Below are positions 61,398-64,000 of a DNA stretch of 64,000 nt, piece after piece. Each line of letters starts with the position of its first letter. The first letter of the stretch is position 1. The position numbers and the translations under genes were made by a program. The notes below the pieces were generated by a model that was given only the letters and a program-made list of their open reading frames with translations, did no database searches and was not told the DNA's origin. The DNA is from Thermoleophilia bacterium (GTDB lineage: Bacteria; Actinomycetota; Thermoleophilia; Miltoncostaeales; Miltoncostaeaceae), in NCBI GenBank assembly GCA_028285405.1, contig JANQPH010000037.1, positions 22,962-86,961 of the forward strand, read 5' to 3'.

Positions 61398-62407
61398 CGA
61401 ACCCCGGCCTGGCTGCCCCGCTCGCGCTGAGCGGTCGGTACGCCGAGCAGGGACGGGCGGCAGCGGCCGCGATCGAGGAGTGGGGAGCGGCGCGCGGCGT
61501 CGCGGTCGAGATCCTCGACGATCGGAGCGAGCCGAGCCGCTCGGGCCGGATCGCCCTCGATCTGGCCACGCGTCACTCCGTCCTGCTCGGCCCCTACGGA
61601 TCCGGGCCGGCGAGGGCCGTTGCGGCGGCGCTGGCAGATGCGGAGACGGTCGTCTGGAACCACGGGGGCGCGGCCGTCTCCGGGGCGCGGGGGCGGTGGG
61701 TGGACGTGCTCTCGCCGGCCGACCGCTACTGGGCCCAGCTTCCGGCGGCGCTGGCCGAGCTCGGCGACGACCCGGGCCGGGTCGCCATCGTGGCCGGGCG
61801 CACCGAGTTCGGTCGCACGGTCGCCGCCGGCGCCGATGGCGCGCTGCGCCGAGCGGGGGTGACGCCGCTCTGTCGGCTCGACTACGGGGAGACCTCGGCC
61901 GCATCGGTGGTGGCCGAGGCGGTCGAGCTCGGCGCTGCGGTGGTGGTCTCCGGCGCACGGATCGAGGACGAGATCGCGCTCGGAAAGGCGCTTGCCGGCA
62001 GCGGAGCCCGGGGCGCGCTCGTCGTGTGCGGGATCGCTCGCGCGGCTGAGGAGATCGGGAGCGGAATCGAGGGCTGGATCGGCCCCGCCCAGTGGGCACC
62101 GGAGGTCGCGGTGCCACCGATCGACATCGGTCCACGTCCGGAGTACCCCGCGGCCCAGGCGCTCGCGGCATGCCTGCTCCACGAGCGGGCGCAGCTTCGG
62201 GCGGTGCGCCGAGACGACCCGGGCGCCCTCTGGGACGCGGCGGTCCGGCTGGGGACGCGGACGTTCTTCGGCGCGTTCGGGGTGGACCGCTCGGGTCGTC
62301 AGATCGCGCACGCGCCCGCGCTCGTGCGATGGGAGCGGGCCGAGGGTCGCCTTCGGCGGACGCTTCTTGCGGTGGCGGCGCCGGACGATCCCTTGCGAGA
62401 CTCCTGA
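61394..62407 (+). CDS. Periplasmic-binding-protein-like protein without signal peptide
   Basis: The 337-residue protein resembles the Leu/Ile/Val-binding (Peripla_BP_6) fold: GLAAPLALSGRYAEQGRAAA at residues 5-24, then VLLGPYGSGPARAVAAAL, VAIVAGRTEFGRTVAAG and VVVSGARIEDEIALGKAL. There is no secretion signal; the binding fold starts at residue 5, so it should be cytosolic. No ABC permease is nearby. The GTG start overlaps the nuclease gene by 4 nt, suggesting a partner role, for example as a ligand sensor. This is inference. Confidence 0.75.
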   Translation: MTNPGLAAPLALSGRYAEQGRAAAAAIEEWGAARGVAVEILDDRSEPSRSGRIALDLATRHSVLLGPYGSGPARAVAAALADAETVVWNHGGAAVSGARGRWVDVLSPADRYWAQLPAALAELGDDPGRVAIVAGRTEFGRTVAAGADGALRRAGVTPLCRLDYGETSAASVVAEAVELGAAVVVSGARIEDEIALGKALAGSGARGALVVCGIARAAEEIGSGIEGWIGPAQWAPEVAVPPIDIGPRPEYPAAQALAACLLHERAQLRAVRRDDPGALWDAAVRLGTRTFFGAFGVDRSGRQIAHAPALVRWERAEGRLRRTLLAVAAPDDPLRDS

Positions 62408-62408
62408 G

Positions 62409-63191
62409 GTGGCCGCTCCGTCTTCCGGTGTCACCGCCCTGCTCGCGTGGTTTGCGCAGGAGGGGGAGGATCTCCCGTGGCGGCGGACCAGGGACCGGTA
62501 CTCGATCCTCGTCGCCGAGACCATGCTGCAGGCGACGCAGGTGGCCCGGGTGGCGCCGCGGTACGAGCGATGGATCGCGAGGTGGCCGACCGTGGAGACG
62601 CTCTCGGGGGCGTCGCTCGGTGACGCGCTCGCCGAGTGGCACGGCCTCGGCTATCCGCGGCGCGCGCGCAACCTGCACACGACGGCCGGCGTGATCGCCG
62701 AGTCCGGGTGGCCGCCGTCGGGCGACCTCACCGCGCTCCCGGGGGTGGGCCCGTACACCGCCGCCGCGATCCGCTGCTTTGCCGATGGTGAGGCGTTGCT
62801 TCCCGTCGACACGAACGTCGCGCGCGTCCTCGCCCGCAGGTTCCCGGCCGGCTGGCCTGGGACCCCGCCCGGGGAGGGGTGGGCGGTCGGCCAGGCGCTG
62901 ATGGACCTCGGCCGGCGGTACTGCAAGGCGCGCTCGCCGCGCTGCGACGACGGCTGCCCGATTCGCCAGGGCTGTCCCGCCGCCGACTCTGGCGACGTGA
63001 GCGCGAACGACCCTCCGAGGCGGCGCCAGGGCCGCTACGAAGGGTCGCTTCGACAGCGTCGGGGGCGGCTCCTGGGCGAGCTCGCCGCCTCGGGCTCGAT
63101 CTCGATGGGGCAAGACCGCGAGGCCGCGTCGAGCCTCGTTGCCGATGGCCTCGCCCTCGAGCGCGACGGGGCGCTCGTCCCGGTCGAGTGA
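62409..63191 (+). CDS. mutY: A/G-specific adenine glycosylase MutY, short form
   Basis: The 260-residue base-excision glycosylase removes adenine opposite 8-oxoguanine. The glycosylase core has ETMLQATQV near residue 37, HhH motif LPGVGPYTAAAIRCFA near 113 and the catalytic aspartate in PVDTNVARVLARR near 137. The iron-sulfur cysteines read C-x6-C-x3-C-x5-C, one residue longer than the classical x2 spacing. The C-terminal MutT-like 8-oxoG recognition domain is missing. The GTG start follows the upstream stop by 1 nt. Confidence 0.92.
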   Translation: MAAPSSGVTALLAWFAQEGEDLPWRRTRDRYSILVAETMLQATQVARVAPRYERWIARWPTVETLSGASLGDALAEWHGLGYPRRARNLHTTAGVIAESGWPPSGDLTALPGVGPYTAAAIRCFADGEALLPVDTNVARVLARRFPAGWPGTPPGEGWAVGQALMDLGRRYCKARSPRCDDGCPIRQGCPAADSGDVSANDPPRRRQGRYEGSLRQRRGRLLGELAASGSISMGQDREAASSLVADGLALERDGALVPVE

Positions 63192-63583
63192 GCAAGACGG
63201 TTGTCGTCGCCGCCGTCATCGAGCGCGGCGGCAGGATCCTGATCTGCCAGCGACCGCCCGGCGTGGGCCATTCGGGCCGCTGGGAGTTCCCCGGCGGAAA
63301 GCGCGAGCGGGGGGAGGGAGATCGGTCGGCCCTCCGGCGCGAGCTCCGCGAGGAGCTCGGAATCGAGCTGACCGTCGACAAGCGCATCTGGACCGCCGAA
63401 GCGGGCCCGCTCGAGCTGCGGTTCTTTCGCTGCCGGTGGCGTCCTCAGCAGCGCCCGCGCCCGCTCGCGAGCACGCAGTTCCGCTGGGTGGAGCGGCGCG
63501 ACCTGTCGGCCTACGACTTTCCGCCGGCCGACTTCGGCCTGGTCAAGGCGCTTGCGGCGGGGCGGCTTCGCCCGAAGGGATGA
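63188..63583 (+). CDS. mutT: NUDIX hydrolase, MutT (8-oxo-dGTP diphosphatase) type
   Basis: The 131-residue protein has a perfect Nudix box: G-x5-E-x7-R-E-L-x-E-E-L-G-I from GGKRERGE to REELGI (about residues 38-60). The N-terminal VVVAAVIERGGRILICQRPP and the C-terminal WVERRDLSAYDFPPAD match MutT. It sanitises oxidised dGTP. It overlaps mutY by 4 nt (GTGA), giving the GO-repair pair. It could also supply in trans the domain missing from MutY, which is speculation. Confidence 0.92.
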   Translation: MSKTVVVAAVIERGGRILICQRPPGVGHSGRWEFPGGKRERGEGDRSALRRELREELGIELTVDKRIWTAEAGPLELRFFRCRWRPQQRPRPLASTQFRWVERRDLSAYDFPPADFGLVKALAAGRLRPKG

Positions 63584-63596
63584 CGCCGTCCAGAAG

Positions 63597-63654
63597 TCCT
63601 GACGAGCTTCGCTCGTCGCGTGAAGATCGGCTGGAGCTCCACGATTCCTTGCCC
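63597..63654 (-). repeat. Truncated second M2 copy (copy E-prime)
   Basis: On the minus strand this follows copy E directly: GGCAAGGA, a GGAGCTCC palindrome, then GACGAGC/GCTCGTC hairpin as in copy B. It ends 14 nt after the mutT stop. The arrangement mirrors the tandem partial copy at 34091-34154. Confidence 0.75.
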
Positions 63655-63852
63655 CAACTTCGGCCGTTCACTTCACCCTCGGGGCACCCCGAGGGTGAGC
63701 ATCGAGGGTGATCACCCTCGATTGCGACAGACCAAGTGCCCCAAGGGCAAAGCGCTGCGGCCTGCGCGTCGGCCAACCACGCCCCGGAGGCATTGGGGCG
63801 ACGACCCAGAGGTCGTCGGCGCCATGGGCCGGGGCTCTGTGCCCTCCTTGCG
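63652..63852 (-). repeat. M2 repeat module, copy E
   Basis: This copy of about 200 nt is in minus orientation. The hairpin GACGACC/GGTCGTC is at 63800-63817, the core at 63744-63770. A 22-nt palindrome ATCGAGGGTGATCACCCTCG.. (63703-63724) replaces the GCATCGAGGC hairpin, and a CACCCTCGGGG/CCCCGAGGGTG stem closes the end. No M1 module is attached. Confidence 0.87.
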
Positions 63853-64000
63853 CTTCGACTTCGGCCGATCACCGGCGCACTCCTTGCGGCACGACGATCA
63901 GACACCAGCCCTCCCGGCTGGAGGGACTCGCGCCATCCAGGCGCGATTTGCCCTCATCGCGCGATTCGCGCGCTGAGTTGATCGTGCCGGGAGTTCGCCG
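63853..64000. other. Right-edge intergenic sequence, no feature seen
   Basis: These 148 nt after repeat copy E show no credible gene, RNA or promoter. Short GCGCGAT-like repeats near 63941-63980 are not strong enough to name. Confidence 0.4.

Noticed and set aside
58938..63113. Very long antisense open frame (about 1391 codons) on the minus strand
   Set aside because: It runs opposite the amidase, nuclease, mutY and mutT genes, all with clear motifs. Long shadow frames are expected where codon third positions are nearly all G or C.
10101..63976. Short reading frames in the repeats sharing a CPxGKALRPARR-like peptide
   Set aside because: The shared peptide comes from the conserved 27-nt core. 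Variation among copies preserves base pairing rather than codons, and the frames differ in length and context.

Overview
The window is a GC-rich (about 70 percent) bacterial chromosome segment, densely packed with housekeeping genes. Several features point to an actinobacterium, probably a deep-branching one such as Thermoleophilia: CarD, the PspAA/PspAB partners of PspA, a DUF2469-type protein, a DEDD-exonuclease/GIY-YIG fusion, and many likely leaderless genes whose TAnnnT -10 box lies 6-9 nt before the start codon. The class-level placement is inference. No phage, insertion sequence, CRISPR array or rRNA operon was seen.

Layout. 1-4.2 kb: regulators (a truncated AAA/LuxR-type ATPase, a LuxR-type HTH protein, the housekeeping sigma factor, a TPR membrane protein, an HxlR regulator). 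4.2-8.4 kb: a minus-strand operon of an unknown protein, two ArsA/Get3-like ATPases and a methyltransferase. 8.4-14.1 kb: a Ppx/GppA phosphatase, tRNA-Leu(TAA), a CbpA/CbpM chaperone pair, a PAP2 protein and an EamA-type transporter. 14.1-21.8 kb: a complete seven-gene hopanoid operon (hpnH-G-A-F-C-D-E) with every junction overlapping; a polyprenyl diphosphate synthase lies just upstream. 21.8-29.7 kb: FIST and rhomboid proteins, argF, a 3-hydroxyacyl-CoA dehydrogenase, a diguanylate cyclase and a second PAP2 protein.

29.7-52.8 kb is a long plus-strand run of core genes: tilS-hpt-ftsH-folP-folB-folK-(DUF2469)-coaX-dusB-greA-lysS-rpsR-clpC-radA-carD-(PIN/TRAM)-ispD-(PHP)-ispF-cysS-rlmB-sigH-like. 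This order closely follows the Bacillus subtilis tilS-to-sigH region. 52.8-56.3 kb holds a PspA envelope-stress module (PspA, PspAA, PspAB, HtpX). 57.5-63.6 kb holds a GerMN lipoprotein with an amidase, then a coupled set of DEDD/GIY-YIG nuclease, a cytosolic binding-protein-like ORF, MutY and MutT.

The most unusual signal is a family of dispersed intergenic elements at about 10.1, 33.9, 56.8, 59.4 and 63.7 kb. They have two modules: M1, exactly 69 nt in each full copy, and M2, about 180-200 nt. They abut gene 3-prime ends and carry several hairpins whose two arms change together between copies. This suggests a structured RNA or DNA element that I cannot match to a known family. A LexA-type palindrome at the start site of the housekeeping sigma factor promoter is the second most notable observation.
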